64,000 nucleotides of DNA from Chakrabartyella piscis (GTDB lineage: Bacteria; Bacillota; Clostridia; Lachnospirales; Anaerotignaceae): contig CP092441.1 of NCBI GenBank assembly GCA_030067835.1, positions 2,170,001-2,234,000 on the forward strand. The letters run 5' to 3'. The position numbers were made by a program, and so were the translations under genes. The stretch's first letter is position 1. Each line of letters begins with the position of its first letter. Below, piece by piece: positions 16,308 to 25,027 of the stretch. The notes under the pieces were generated by a model. It was given only the letters and a program-made list of their open reading frames with translations. It was not told the origin of the DNA and ran no database searches.

Positions 16308-17918
16308 TTATTTTAAAACCAGTAACAATTGATACACCATATCTGCAATTTCATCACGTTGTAGGATTTTGGTGGATGCAATTGTAATTGCCGAATCCTC
16401 CAAGATACCTTCTTTGTAGCAAAATGCAAGTGATTCCTTAGCCCAATTTGACACTTCCATATAATCAGAAAATTGTGCCAAAGTATCACGTATTTCTGTT
16501 TCATCTAGGGTTGCATCCAAATCATAAAGCTTTGCAACTCGTGTCAAAATAGATGATGCTTCTTGTTTTGTGATATTACCATTTGGTGCAAATGTGGTTT
16601 CTGTGGTACCACTGATGATACCATATTCGTTTGCAGCACCAACTGCTCCAGCATACCATGCGGTTTCTAGTACATCTGTAAACTTGGTTGTGATTTCTGG
16701 TTCCAAATCCAATGCATTCACCATTAGAGTTGCAAATTCTGCTCGTGTCATATTACCTTCTGGGTCAAATGTATTTTCACCTTTTCCATTGATGATACCC
16801 CTAGTTGCCAATGCTTCAATTGCTTCTTGATATGGATTGTTTTGGATATCTGCAAAGGTTTTTTGTTCTGTTGTGTCTAAGGTTTCTGGTTCTATTGTAC
16901 TGGACTCTGTCAGTTCCAATTCCACCGAAACATCTGTCATATCATATAAAAATGCTTTATTTTGCAAAAATCGTTCCACTGCCACCAAACCATACAACCC
17001 TTGTTCTGTTGCCATTTGGTTGTTGGTTGTACCATCCATTGCATGTGCGAAACCTGCACCATCTATATGATATTCCATCAGACAATCCAGCAAAGTGGTG
17101 CCATTTTTTACAAATCTAGGGTCTTCTATATCCAAATCCAGAGCAATCAAACCAATGAGAATTTGTACCACACTTTCTGATGCAGAAACACCCCAAGCAG
17201 AAAATCCACCATCTGCATTTTGCAAGTTGGATATGCAATCTATTGACTTTTCAATGGCAATTGCCACTTCTTCCATATCTTGATAGTTGCCAAGTGCTTG
17301 CCAAACCATGCCTGTGATATCTGCATCGGCTTCACCACTGCCACCAACATCTGTCAAATTCCAACCACCACAATCCAACTGACGTGATAAAATCTCATCC
17401 ACATACAATGCTCTTGTGGCTTGTATTTCTGCTTCTGTGTTTTGTGGAATCTCATAATTTAGGGTATCCAAAGCAATCAAAGCCCAAATGGCACCATTGA
17501 TTCCCTGCCAAGTGGTTTTGTTGAAATCACCCAAAGGAGCCAGCAAATTGTAACCTGACACATTTGTTGCATCTTTTCCAATTGCAGATAACGCCACAAT
17601 GACACGAGAATATTCTGTATATTTCTTTTCATGCAAGATACCATTATTTTCTTGGACATAGGATTCCAAATTTTCATAATAGGTATCGTAATAAGATTGT
17701 GGAATCTCCAAGTCCGAACGTGACAAGCCAAGAATTGCCCATTCTCCACCTGTGGATGCCACCTGTGGGTTTTCTACAGTTTCATATACATATGTGCCTA
17801 CTTCTGCTATTGTTTTTTGTAGCAATGCCATATCTGCTGCAAAGGCATTGGTTGCTGTGGAAAGCAGCAAAATCCCAATGAGTAGTATGGATTGGATTTG
17901 TTTTCTGTATTGTTTCAT
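16308..17918 (-). CDS. Secreted alpha/alpha-toroid (prenyltransferase/squalene-oxidase repeat) protein with three SLH domains
   Basis: 536 residues. A signal peptide (1-27, cleavage after AFA) leads to an alpha/alpha-toroid domain (about 30-335). Its repeats carry GGW/GGFS-type turns (CGGWNLTDVGG, ADGGFSAWGVS), as in terpenoid cyclases, complement C3d and the N-terminal domain of transcobalamin. Three SLH motifs follow (about 350-405, 410-470, 475-535), each with an F-x-D start and a TRAEFA/TKQEAS/LQRDEI-type end, for cell-wall polymer anchoring. The catalytic Asp-rich motif of cyclases is not seen, so a binding role is likelier. It is 215 bp upstream of the DUF4430 gene and ECF operon, on the same strand. 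Confidence 0.82.
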   Translation of the reverse strand: MKQYRKQIQSILLIGILLLSTATNAFAADMALLQKTIAEVGTYVYETVENPQVASTGGEWAILGLSRSDLEIPQSYYDTYYENLESYVQENNGILHEKKYTEYSRVIVALSAIGKDATNVSGYNLLAPLGDFNKTTWQGINGAIWALIALDTLNYEIPQNTEAEIQATRALYVDEILSRQLDCGGWNLTDVGGSGEADADITGMVWQALGNYQDMEEVAIAIEKSIDCISNLQNADGGFSAWGVSASESVVQILIGLIALDLDIEDPRFVKNGTTLLDCLMEYHIDGAGFAHAMDGTTNNQMATEQGLYGLVAVERFLQNKAFLYDMTDVSVELELTESSTIEPETLDTTEQKTFADIQNNPYQEAIEALATRGIINGKGENTFDPEGNMTRAEFATLMVNALDLEPEITTKFTDVLETAWYAGAVGAANEYGIISGTTETTFAPNGNITKQEASSILTRVAKLYDLDATLDETEIRDTLAQFSDYMEVSNWAKESLAFCYKEGILEDSAITIASTKILQRDEIADMVYQLLLVLK

Positions 17919-17959
17919 AAAAACCTCGCATTTCTATCTTAATTGAAGATTGAACATCT

Positions 17960-18180
17960 TCTGGCGACCACAGGTCGCCCCTACAACAACATATGTTAAT
18001 GTACTGTCATTCAAAGGAACAACGTGATGAAGAATCTTTGATTTTGCGGTCGATTCGTGAATCGCCCCTACAACAATCGCATGCCAATGTACTGTCATTC
18101 AGAGGAGCACAGCGACGAAGAATCTTTGGTTTTGTGGTGATTCATGACAGCAAGAGCAGAGCCCCTGCCCTACATTCACT
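17960..18180. repeat. Composite repeat: palindromes plus GTCATTC...GACGAAGAATC strings
   Basis: GGCGACC-ACA-GGTCGCC followed by CCTACA, then two copies of the string TGTACTGTCATTCA(A/G)AGGA...GAAGAATCTTTG, with a CGATTC-GT-GAATCG palindrome ending CCCCTACA between them. No gene is visible in the 331 bp between dnaJ and the toroid/SLH gene, and I could not find a cobalamin riboswitch box here. Confidence 0.7.
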
Positions 18181-18195
18181 CTTTTTCATCATACC

Positions 18196-18228
18196 ACAAA
18201 AAAGCGTCATAGGACACCCTACAACGCT
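18196..18228 (-). terminator. Terminator of the dnaK operon
   Basis: On the minus strand, AGCGTTGTAGG / CCTATGACGCT forms an 11-bp stem (two G-U pairs) with a GTGT loop, followed by TTTTTT. It lies 22 bp past the dnaJ stop. Confidence 0.85.
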
Positions 18229-18249
18229 GTTTGCTTTATTTTCATAAAA

Positions 18250-19416
18250 TCAATCTTTGAACAAGTCTTTGATTTTTTCTTTTGCAGATTTTTTCTTACC
18301 ACCATCTGTGGTGTCATCGCCTTTTTCAAAGCTAGAAACATCATCACCATAGAATTCTTTGAGCAATTCTTTTTGTCTGGTGGTCAAACTGGTTGGAATT
18401 TTGACTTTCAAAGTCACCACTTGATTACCACGTGTTTTTGGATTACGCAAATGAGGAACACCAACGCCACGCAATGTGACAACTGTTTCTGGTTGTGTAC
18501 CAGGTTTGACGGTATATTTTTGTTCTCCATCAATGGTTTTGATGACAATTTCGCCACCCAAAGATGCTTGCACAAAGGAAATTGGTACATCGCAATAAAT
18601 ATCCGCGCCTTTTCTAGTGAAGATACGATCTGATTGCACATATACTGTTACCAACAAATCGCCATAACCGCCACCTTTTTCACCAATTTCACCTTTACCC
18701 GCCAGACGAATGGTTTGACCGTTATCAATACCCTTTGGAATATTGACTTCAAATTTCTTGGTTTTGCGTGTTTTGCCTGCACCACGACATGTGGTACATG
18801 GTTCTTTGATGAGCTTTCCTGTACCTCTACATTGGGAACAAGTACGCATGGTTGCTGTCATACCAAAGATGGATTGTTGCACCACTCGTTCTTGACCTGC
18901 ACCATTACACTTTGGACATGTTTCTGCATGTGTACCAGATTTTGCACCTGTACCATGACAAGTATCGCATTCATCTACAATTGCAACAGAAATTTCTTTG
19001 GTACAACCAAAAATTGCTTCTTCAAAGGACAATTGGATGTTTACATTCACATCGTTGCCACGTCTAGGACCACTTCTTCTTGCGCCACCGAAGCCACCAC
19101 CAAACATGCTACCAAAGATGTCACCCAAGTCACCCATATCGAATTCTTGACCGCCATAGAAGCCGCCACCACCGCCCATGCCACCTTGTTCAAATGCTGC
19201 ATGACCAAATTGATCGTATTGTGCTTTCTTCTGGGAATCGCTCAACACTTCATATGCTTCGTTGACTTCTTTGAATTTTGCTTCTGCTTCTGCATTATCT
19301 GGATTTTGGTCTGGATGGTATTTCACTGCCATTTTACGGTATGCTTTTTTGAGTTCTGCATCCGTAGCGCCTTTTCCAACACCAAGCACCTCATAATAAT
19401 CTCGTTTATTCGCCAC
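18250..19416 (-). CDS. dnaJ: Chaperone protein DnaJ
   Basis: 388 residues with the full class I layout: J domain (1-70) with HPDQN; Gly/Phe-rich segment (about 75-115); a zinc region with four C-x-x-C-x-G-x-G repeats ([32 protein letters not shown]; about 150-215); and the C-terminal substrate-binding domains. It stimulates the DnaK ATPase and delivers unfolded clients. It is last in hrcA-grpE-dnaK-dnaJ, 219 bp after dnaK. Confidence 0.95.
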   Translation of the reverse strand: MANKRDYYEVLGVGKGATDAELKKAYRKMAVKYHPDQNPDNAEAEAKFKEVNEAYEVLSDSQKKAQYDQFGHAAFEQGGMGGGGGFYGGQEFDMGDLGDIFGSMFGGGFGGARRSGPRRGNDVNVNIQLSFEEAIFGCTKEISVAIVDECDTCHGTGAKSGTHAETCPKCNGAGQERVVQQSIFGMTATMRTCSQCRGTGKLIKEPCTTCRGAGKTRKTKKFEVNIPKGIDNGQTIRLAGKGEIGEKGGGYGDLLVTVYVQSDRIFTRKGADIYCDVPISFVQASLGGEIVIKTIDGEQKYTVKPGTQPETVVTLRGVGVPHLRNPKTRGNQVVTLKVKIPTSLTTRQKELLKEFYGDDVSSFEKGDDTTDGGKKKSAKEKIKDLFKD

Positions 19417-19455
19417 TTCTTCACCGCCTTAATTTACAAAGTCAAAAAAGATAAG

Positions 19456-19500
19456 ACCTTGGGGCGTTGCCCCAAGCCCCACGATTTTTTGAAAAAAATC
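19456..19500. repeat. Paired hairpins between dnaK and dnaJ
   Basis: CTTGGGGC-GTT-GCCCCAAG followed closely by CGATTTTTTGAAAAAAATCG. Both are strong palindromes within the 219 bp dnaK-dnaJ spacer. They could attenuate or process the operon mRNA. No T-run suitable for full termination follows the first hairpin on the minus strand. Confidence 0.6.
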
Positions 19501-19635
19501 GAGTAAAACTTTATTCTAAAGATTTTCTTTTTTAACATACTAAGTTTTCTCTATAACAGCAGAGTAAGGGCAGTTGCCTGCCCTCTCTACCATTTATATT
19601 TATTTCACAATTCAAATATTGATTTCGAGATAATT

Positions 19636-21462
19636 TTAGATTTCTGTACCATCTACATCTACAACGCCATCATCACCTGGTTGTGTACCTTGAGCGTCTT
19701 GTGCTTGTGCATACAATTTTTCAGAGATTTTGTAGAATTCTTGTGTCAATGTTTCGATACCAGCTTTTACATTTTCTACATCTGTTTCTGTCATTGTTTC
19801 TGGATTCATGTCTTTTACAAGGTCTTTCAATTTATCGAGTTCAGCGTTTACAGCAACTTTTTCATCGTCACCGATTTTATCACCCAATTCGCCCATTGTT
19901 TTTTCTGTTTGGAAAATCAAGGAGTCTGCTTCATTTTTCGCATCGATTGCTTCTTTTCTTTTTCTATCTTCTTCCGCAAATTGTTCTGCTTCTTTCACTG
20001 CTTTTTCAATTTCATCATCGCTCAAGTTGGAACCAGCTGTGATTGTAATTTTTTGTTCTTTACCAGTACCCAAATCTTTTGCAGATACATTTACGATACC
20101 ATTTGCATCAATATCAAATGTTACTTCGATTTGTGGAGTACCACGTCTTGCAGGAGCGATACCATCCAATTTGAAGGTTCCCAAAGTTTTGTTGTCTCTT
20201 GCCAAAGGTCTTTCACCTTGTACAACGTGGATATCAACAGCTGTTTGGTTGTCTTCTGCTGTGGAGAAGGTTTGTTTTTTGTTTGTTGGGATGGTTGTGT
20301 TTCTGTCAATCAATTTTGTAGCAACGCCACCCAATGTTTCAATACCCAAGGACAATGGTGTTACATCCAAAAGCAAGATACCGCCAGCACCTTCGTCACC
20401 AGCCAATTTACCACCTTGGATACCAGCACCAACAGCTACACATTCATCAGGATTGATACCTTTGAATGGTTCTTTGCCTGTGTATTTTTTCACTGCATCT
20501 TGAACAGCAGGGATTCTTGTGGAACCACCAACCAAAAGGACTTTATCCACTTCGCCAGCAGACAAGCCAGCATCTGCAAGTGCTTGACGAACAGGACCCA
20601 TTGTGCCATCTACCAAGTCAGCAGTGAGTTCATCGAATTTAGCTCTTGAGAGAGTTACATCCAAATGTTTAGGACCATCTTGGTTCATTGTGATGAAAGG
20701 CAAGTTGATGTTTGTGCTTGTTACTGTAGAAAGTTCTTTTTTTGCTTTTTCAGCAGATTCTTTCAAACGTTGCATAGCCATTTTGTCACCAGACAAGTCC
20801 ATGCCTTCTGCTTTTTTGAATTCAGAAACCAAGAAGTTGATGACTCTTTGGTCGAAATCGTCACCACCCAAACGAGTGTTACCATTTGTGGACAAAACTT
20901 CAATAACGCCATCGCCAATTTCAATGATGGAAACGTCGAATGTACCGCCACCCAAGTCATAAACCATAATTTTTTGTTCGTTTTCGTTATCCAAACCATA
21001 AGCCAAAGCAGCAGATGTTGGTTCATTGATGATACGTTTTACTTCCAAGCCAGCGATTTTACCAGCGTCTTTTGTTGCTTGTCTTTGTGCATCGTTGAAG
21101 TATGCAGGAACTGTGATTACCGCTTCTGTTACACTTTCACCCAAGTAGCTTTCTGCGTCAGCTTTGAGTTTTTGCAAAATCATAGCAGAAATTTCTTGTG
21201 GAGAATAGCTTTTGCCATCTGCTTCTACTTTGTAGTTTTCACCCATTCTTCTTTTGATGGATGCGATTGTGTTGTCAGGATTTGTGATTGCTTGACGTTT
21301 TGCTGTTTCACCAACAAGTCTTTCGCCATTTTTCGCAAAACCTACGATAGAAGGAGTTGTTCTCATACCATCGCTGTTTACGATAACCACTGGTTGGCCA
21401 CCTTCCATTACTGCTACACAAGAGTTTGTTGTTCCCAAGTCAATACCGATAATTTTACCCAT
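19636..21462 (-). CDS. dnaK: Chaperone protein DnaK (Hsp70)
   Basis: 608 residues, the usual length for Gram-positive DnaK. The N-terminal ATPase domain (about 1-360) opens with [17 protein letters not shown] and contains [13 protein letters not shown] and the [11 protein letters not shown] motif. The substrate-binding domain (about 370-590) contains [16 protein letters not shown]-terminal [13 protein letters not shown] tail is present in place of the classic EEVD-like end. It is the ATP-driven folding chaperone of the heat-shock operon. AGGAGG precedes the ATG. Confidence 0.97.
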   Translation of the reverse strand: MGKIIGIDLGTTNSCVAVMEGGQPVVIVNSDGMRTTPSIVGFAKNGERLVGETAKRQAITNPDNTIASIKRRMGENYKVEADGKSYSPQEISAMILQKLKADAESYLGESVTEAVITVPAYFNDAQRQATKDAGKIAGLEVKRIINEPTSAALAYGLDNENEQKIMVYDLGGGTFDVSIIEIGDGVIEVLSTNGNTRLGGDDFDQRVINFLVSEFKKAEGMDLSGDKMAMQRLKESAEKAKKELSTVTSTNINLPFITMNQDGPKHLDVTLSRAKFDELTADLVDGTMGPVRQALADAGLSAGEVDKVLLVGGSTRIPAVQDAVKKYTGKEPFKGINPDECVAVGAGIQGGKLAGDEGAGGILLLDVTPLSLGIETLGGVATKLIDRNTTIPTNKKQTFSTAEDNQTAVDIHVVQGERPLARDNKTLGTFKLDGIAPARRGTPQIEVTFDIDANGIVNVSAKDLGTGKEQKITITAGSNLSDDEIEKAVKEAEQFAEEDRKRKEAIDAKNEADSLIFQTEKTMGELGDKIGDDEKVAVNAELDKLKDLVKDMNPETMTETDVENVKAGIETLTQEFYKISEKLYAQAQDAQGTQPGDDGVVDVDGTEI

Positions 21463-21539
21463 AATTGTTTCCTCCTAAATATGTTTGTTTGAATTTTAGT
21501 TGTAATATATTGCTGTGTAGTGGCTGTTTGATACGGAAT

Positions 21540-21615
21540 GGGAAACCCATCCCCTACAATTGCCCTTGTTTTGTCATTCAGAGGAGCTCACCGTAGCGAC
21601 GAAGAATCTTTATTT
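21540..21615. repeat. Dispersed repeat between grpE and dnaK
   Basis: GGGAAACCCATCCCCTACA followed by GTCATTCAGAGGAGCTCACCGTAGCGACGAAGAATCTTT, matching strings at 18005, 18100, 23618 and 53992. It lies within the operon and so is transcribed. Confidence 0.65.
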
Positions 21616-21647
21616 TCCCGCATTTTGCATCCATACACGAGTTTGCG

Positions 21648-22235
21648 TTAGTTTGCAACCTTTACCATACTGTGGCGAATCACTTTGCCTTTGTATTGGT
21701 AGCCTTTGAGCATTTCCAAAACGATTTCATTTTCACCATATTGGTCATCATCTTCGTGAGCAACTGCTGCATGAAGATTTGGATCAAATTGTTCACCAAC
21801 TGCTGGAATCGCTTCTACACCAAGTCCTGCCAAAACTTCTTGGAATTGTTTCAAAGTCATATTCACACCTTTGAAGAATGCATCGTCTTCTGATGCTTTA
21901 TCTTGTTGTGCCAATACTGCTCTTTCCAAGTTATCAATAACCATCAACAGTTTCTCAATTGTATTGCGAATACCATCGTCATACATAGATGCTTTTTCTT
22001 TGGCAGTACGTTTGCGGAAGTTATCAAATTCTGCCATAGTTCTTTGGTATTTATCCAAGTTGTCTGATGCTTGTTGTGTTAATTTTGCAATCAATTCTGC
22101 TGTTTCATCCATAACTTCTACTTCTTCAACGGTTTCCACTACAATATCTTCCACAACTTCATCTACAATCTCTTCTACAACTTCAGTTGCTTCTGTTTCC
22201 ATGTTTTCTACAAATTCTTCTTTATGTTCATCCAT
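21648..22235 (-). CDS. grpE: Nucleotide exchange factor GrpE
   Basis: 195 residues. A long acidic N-terminal tail (1-55, Glu/Val repeats) is followed by the coiled-coil helix (about 60-110, with YQRTMAEFDNFRKRTAKEK) and the C-terminal beta domain (about 130-195) with the family end VLEMLKGYQYKGKVIRHSMVKVA. GrpE releases ADP from DnaK. It starts 17 bp after the hrcA stop. Confidence 0.95.
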   Translation of the reverse strand: MDEHKEEFVENMETEATEVVEEIVDEVVEDIVVETVEEVEVMDETAELIAKLTQQASDNLDKYQRTMAEFDNFRKRTAKEKASMYDDGIRNTIEKLLMVIDNLERAVLAQQDKASEDDAFFKGVNMTLKQFQEVLAGLGVEAIPAVGEQFDPNLHAAVAHEDDDQYGENEIVLEMLKGYQYKGKVIRHSMVKVAN

Positions 22236-22252
22236 TTTCTGAGCCCTCTTTT

Positions 22253-23296
22253 CTAACTGTCATTGTGGTCTGTCAAATTGCGCAGAACCTTTTCTATATT
22301 CTTCACCATTCCATTTAGAACAGATACCACTTGTGAATAATCCATTCTGGTAGGACCCACAATTCCTATGGTTCCTCTGGTGTCGTCACTGAGCTTATAG
22401 GTTGCTGTGATGATGCTACAATCTTGCATACATTGGACTGCATTTTCGCTACCAATGCGAATTTGAAGCTCTGTTCCCTTGTTTTCTTCTAACATATTGA
22501 CCAAAACATCTTTTTCTTCCAACACTTGGAATAATGATTTTGCTTTGTCGATATCTGAAAACTCTGGAAATGCCAAAATATTTTTGGTACCACTCATATG
22601 CACTTGTACCTTTTCTGCTGCCAGCATGGTACTTTGGAGTGCTTGTAAAATGGGGTCTATCAAAACATCATATATCCCCAAAGCTTCTTGCAATTGATGG
22701 ATGCTATTGCCATTGATTTCATTCAAGGCACAACCTTCAAAGGTTTTGTGTATCAAATGGCCAATTTCAAATACCATTTGATCCTCTGGTGTTCGATTCA
22801 TTTTGATGATGTGATTTTTGATGAAGTTATCTTCTGTTGCAATCACAAGCAAAATTGAAGTTTGATCCAGTGGCAACAAGCGAATCTGTTTGATTTTTGC
22901 TCGTGTACCCATAGGTTCTGAAATAAAGGTTGTATAATTGGTTAAGGTAGAAAGTACCTTTGCCGTCTCTTCCATCAAGAAATCAATTTGGTTGATGTCA
23001 CGTGCAATGACACCCTTCAAATAGACTTGCTCATCTGCATTCAATTCTTTTTTCTGCATCAGATGGTCTACATATAATCTATAGCCCAAATCTGAAGGAA
23101 TACGACCAGCAGAAGCATGTGGTTGCATAATGAAACCCATTTCTTCTAGGTCACTCATTTCATTTCTGATGGTTGCAGAACTGATACCCAGATTGTATTT
23201 CTTTGCAATGGTTCTGGAGCCAACAGGTTCTGCCGTTTCAATGTAATCATTGATGATTGCTTGTAGAATGGATATTTTTCGATCATTCAAAGACAT
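22253..23296 (-). CDS. hrcA: Heat-inducible transcription repressor HrcA
   Basis: 347 residues. The N-terminal winged helix includes the YNLGISSATIRNEMSDLEEMGF recognition region (within residues 35-58), and the GAF-like C-terminal domain contains the STMLAAEKV stretch. HrcA binds CIRCE and represses the dnaK operon, with folding assisted by GroEL. The start at 23296 follows GGGAGGTGCA; the frame extends to 23353 but would run into the CIRCE element. First gene of the operon, so autoregulated. Confidence 0.95.
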   Translation of the reverse strand: MSLNDRKISILQAIINDYIETAEPVGSRTIAKKYNLGISSATIRNEMSDLEEMGFIMQPHASAGRIPSDLGYRLYVDHLMQKKELNADEQVYLKGVIARDINQIDFLMEETAKVLSTLTNYTTFISEPMGTRAKIKQIRLLPLDQTSILLVIATEDNFIKNHIIKMNRTPEDQMVFEIGHLIHKTFEGCALNEINGNSIHQLQEALGIYDVLIDPILQALQSTMLAAEKVQVHMSGTKNILAFPEFSDIDKAKSLFQVLEEKDVLVNMLEENKGTELQIRIGSENAVQCMQDCSIITATYKLSDDTRGTIGIVGPTRMDYSQVVSVLNGMVKNIEKVLRNLTDHNDS

Positions 23297-23342
23297 TTCC
23301 TGCACCTCCCATTGTGTAGTATATGCGAATGTTTTCGATTTG

Positions 23343-23369
23343 TTAGCACTCACTTGTTTCGAGTGCTAA
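23343..23369 (-). promoter_or_regulatory. CIRCE operator
   Basis: TTAGCACTC-N9-GAGTGCTAA, a perfect match to the CIRCE consensus inverted repeat. It lies about 47 bp before the hrcA start, where HrcA blocks the dnaK operon. Confidence 0.97.
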
Positions 23370-23380
23370 TATCTATATAT

Positions 23381-23409
23381 AAAATAGCACCTGACAAAAG
23401 ATATGTCAA
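23381..23409 (-). promoter_or_regulatory. SigA-type promoter of the dnaK operon
   Basis: TTGACA (23409-23404), a 17-bp spacer, then TATTTT (23386-23381). The CIRCE element begins about 12 bp downstream, so it overlaps the transcription start region. Confidence 0.75.
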
Positions 23410-23510
23410 GTGTTATTTTTTGCAAATTTCTTAAGTTTGATTCCTGTGTTTAAAATAAAACCATAAAAGAGCTCCCTTACTACAGAAAATGCTTATAATC
23501 TGTAGTGATG

Positions 23511-23740
23511 TTTGTTTTGTAGGGGTGACGTTTCGTTACCCGTAATTGATGTTTTGTGGCTGTTCATGACGGGATGTCGAGGACGCCATCCCCTACAAGC
23601 ATACGCCAACGCACTGTCATTCAGAGGAGCACCGTGACGAAGAATCCTTGGTTTTGCGGTCGATTCGTGAATTGCCCCTACAAGTGCAATGTATTTAAGG
23701 TTTTGATTTTTGTAGGGAGCGATGCCCTCATCGCTCCGCA
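23511..23740. repeat. Composite repeat, includes 185 bp block copied at 53931
   Basis: TGTAGGGGTGACG...CGTTACCCG at 23519-23543 is followed by bases 23555-23739. That block aligns end to end, without length change, with 53931-54115: TGACGGGATGTCG-GGACGCCAT, CATACGCCAACGCACTGTCA, GAAGAATCCTTGGTTTTGCG, and a final TGTAGGGAGCGATG-CCCT-CATCGCTCCG hairpin. The region between hemW and hrcA holds no gene. Confidence 0.8.
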
Positions 23741-23763
23741 ACTACACATTATATAAATACCCT

Positions 23764-24894
23764 TTACACAAATCTTTCAAACACCAAATTACTCAAATCT
23801 GTACCTCTTTGGGTCAGTCGAATGCCAACTACATCTTGAATCAGCAAACCTTCTTCCACAAGCTTTTGGATTTCTACTTCATAAACACTGTTCAATGTCA
23901 CACCAAAATATTCTTGGAAGCGTTCATAGGCAATGCCTTCTGTCAAACGCAGTCCAAGAAACATAAATTCTGACATAGCTTCTTTGGTATCAATTTCTTC
24001 TGCATCTTCTTCTATTGTAAGAAAATCTTCTGCTTGCAAATAAGTTTCCATATCATATGTCTGGTGGAATCGTTTGCCACCAAAACAAGAATGCGCACCA
24101 AGTCCCATACCCAAATAAGGTGTTCTTTCCCAATAAATACGATTGTGGATGCTTTCTTTACCCATCTTTGCAAAATTGGAAATCTCATATTGATGGTATC
24201 CCGCTTCTGCCAAACGTGTCACCACAAATTCATACATCTGGCGATCCAATTCTTCTTCCATCGGTTCCAATGTACCCGCTTCGTATTCACCATAAAACGG
24301 TGTTCCTTCTTCTATAATCAAACTATATGCCGAAATGTGTTCTGGTACCAAAGCAATGACTTCTTCCACTGTTTCTTTCCAGTCTACAAAGCTTTGTTCT
24401 GGCAATGCAAACATCAAATCTGCATTGATATTTTGAAAGCCTGCTCTCCTTGCTTGTTTGAAATCTTCCACAAAATCTTCTATTCTATGGATACGTCCCA
24501 AACGTTGCAAAAGTCGGTTTTGCCACGCTTGCATCCCCATACTCAAACGATTGTATCCACTATTTCTTAGAGATTTCAACTTTTTGGCATCTATTGTAGC
24601 TGGATTTGCTTCAATGGTAATTTCTGCTGTTTCTTCTATATAAAATGATGTTTTGATGGTTTGCAAAATCAAATCCAAAGAATTGGCATCCAAAACCGTT
24701 GGCGTACCACCACCCAAAAAGATGCTTTTGACAGTATATTCCTTTGCCAATTTACCTTTTGTTTCTATTTCTTTGCACAATGCTTCCACATATGGCAAGT
24801 ATCTATCTTCCAGTCCAGCATAGGAAGGAAAATCACAATATCTGCACTTTTGGATGCAAAATGGTATGTGTATATAAAGACCCAATTGTTCCAT
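23764..24894 (-). CDS. hemW: HemW-like radical SAM protein (heme chaperone / CPDH-like)
   Basis: 376 residues. The radical-SAM cluster motif is CIQKCRYC (C13, C17, C20), followed by FLGGGTPT and the TIEANPATI region, which bind SAM. The C-terminal HemN-like domain (about 290-376) is present. This family was long annotated as oxygen-independent coproporphyrinogen oxidase; characterised members are heme chaperones, and a downstream role depends on whether the host makes heme. AAGGAG is seven bases from the ATG at 24894. The longer frame to 24957 overlaps the divergent promoter. Confidence 0.88.
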   Translation of the reverse strand: MEQLGLYIHIPFCIQKCRYCDFPSYAGLEDRYLPYVEALCKEIETKGKLAKEYTVKSIFLGGGTPTVLDANSLDLILQTIKTSFYIEETAEITIEANPATIDAKKLKSLRNSGYNRLSMGMQAWQNRLLQRLGRIHRIEDFVEDFKQARRAGFQNINADLMFALPEQSFVDWKETVEEVIALVPEHISAYSLIIEEGTPFYGEYEAGTLEPMEEELDRQMYEFVVTRLAEAGYHQYEISNFAKMGKESIHNRIYWERTPYLGMGLGAHSCFGGKRFHQTYDMETYLQAEDFLTIEEDAEEIDTKEAMSEFMFLGLRLTEGIAYERFQEYFGVTLNSVYEVEIQKLVEEGLLIQDVVGIRLTQRGTDLSNLVFERFV

Positions 24895-24946
24895 ATAAAA
24901 CTCCTTGTGTTCATAGTATTTTAATCTTATGATACCACAACTTTTC

Positions 24947-24975
24947 TTGAAATGCACTTTTTCCTATGTTATACT
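24947..24975 (+). promoter_or_regulatory. Promoter of the LTA-synthase-like gene
   Basis: TTGAAA (24947-24952), a 17-bp spacer ending in TG at 24967-24968, then TATACT (24970-24975). Both a -35 and an extended -10 are present. Confidence 0.75.
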
Positions 24976-25027
24976 AGTTAATTGTAAGAAACTTATAAAT
25001 TATTCCTATCTTAGAAAGGATATTCAT

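Noticed and set aside
17919-18249. Cobalamin riboswitch upstream of the toroid/SLH gene
   Set aside because: I looked for a B12-box-like sequence on the minus strand and found only repeats. A covariance-model search would be decisive.
23556-23756. 66-residue frame with a similar one at 53878-54132
   Set aside because: The apparent protein conservation is fully explained by the duplicated 185 bp DNA block, which is palindromic and non-coding.
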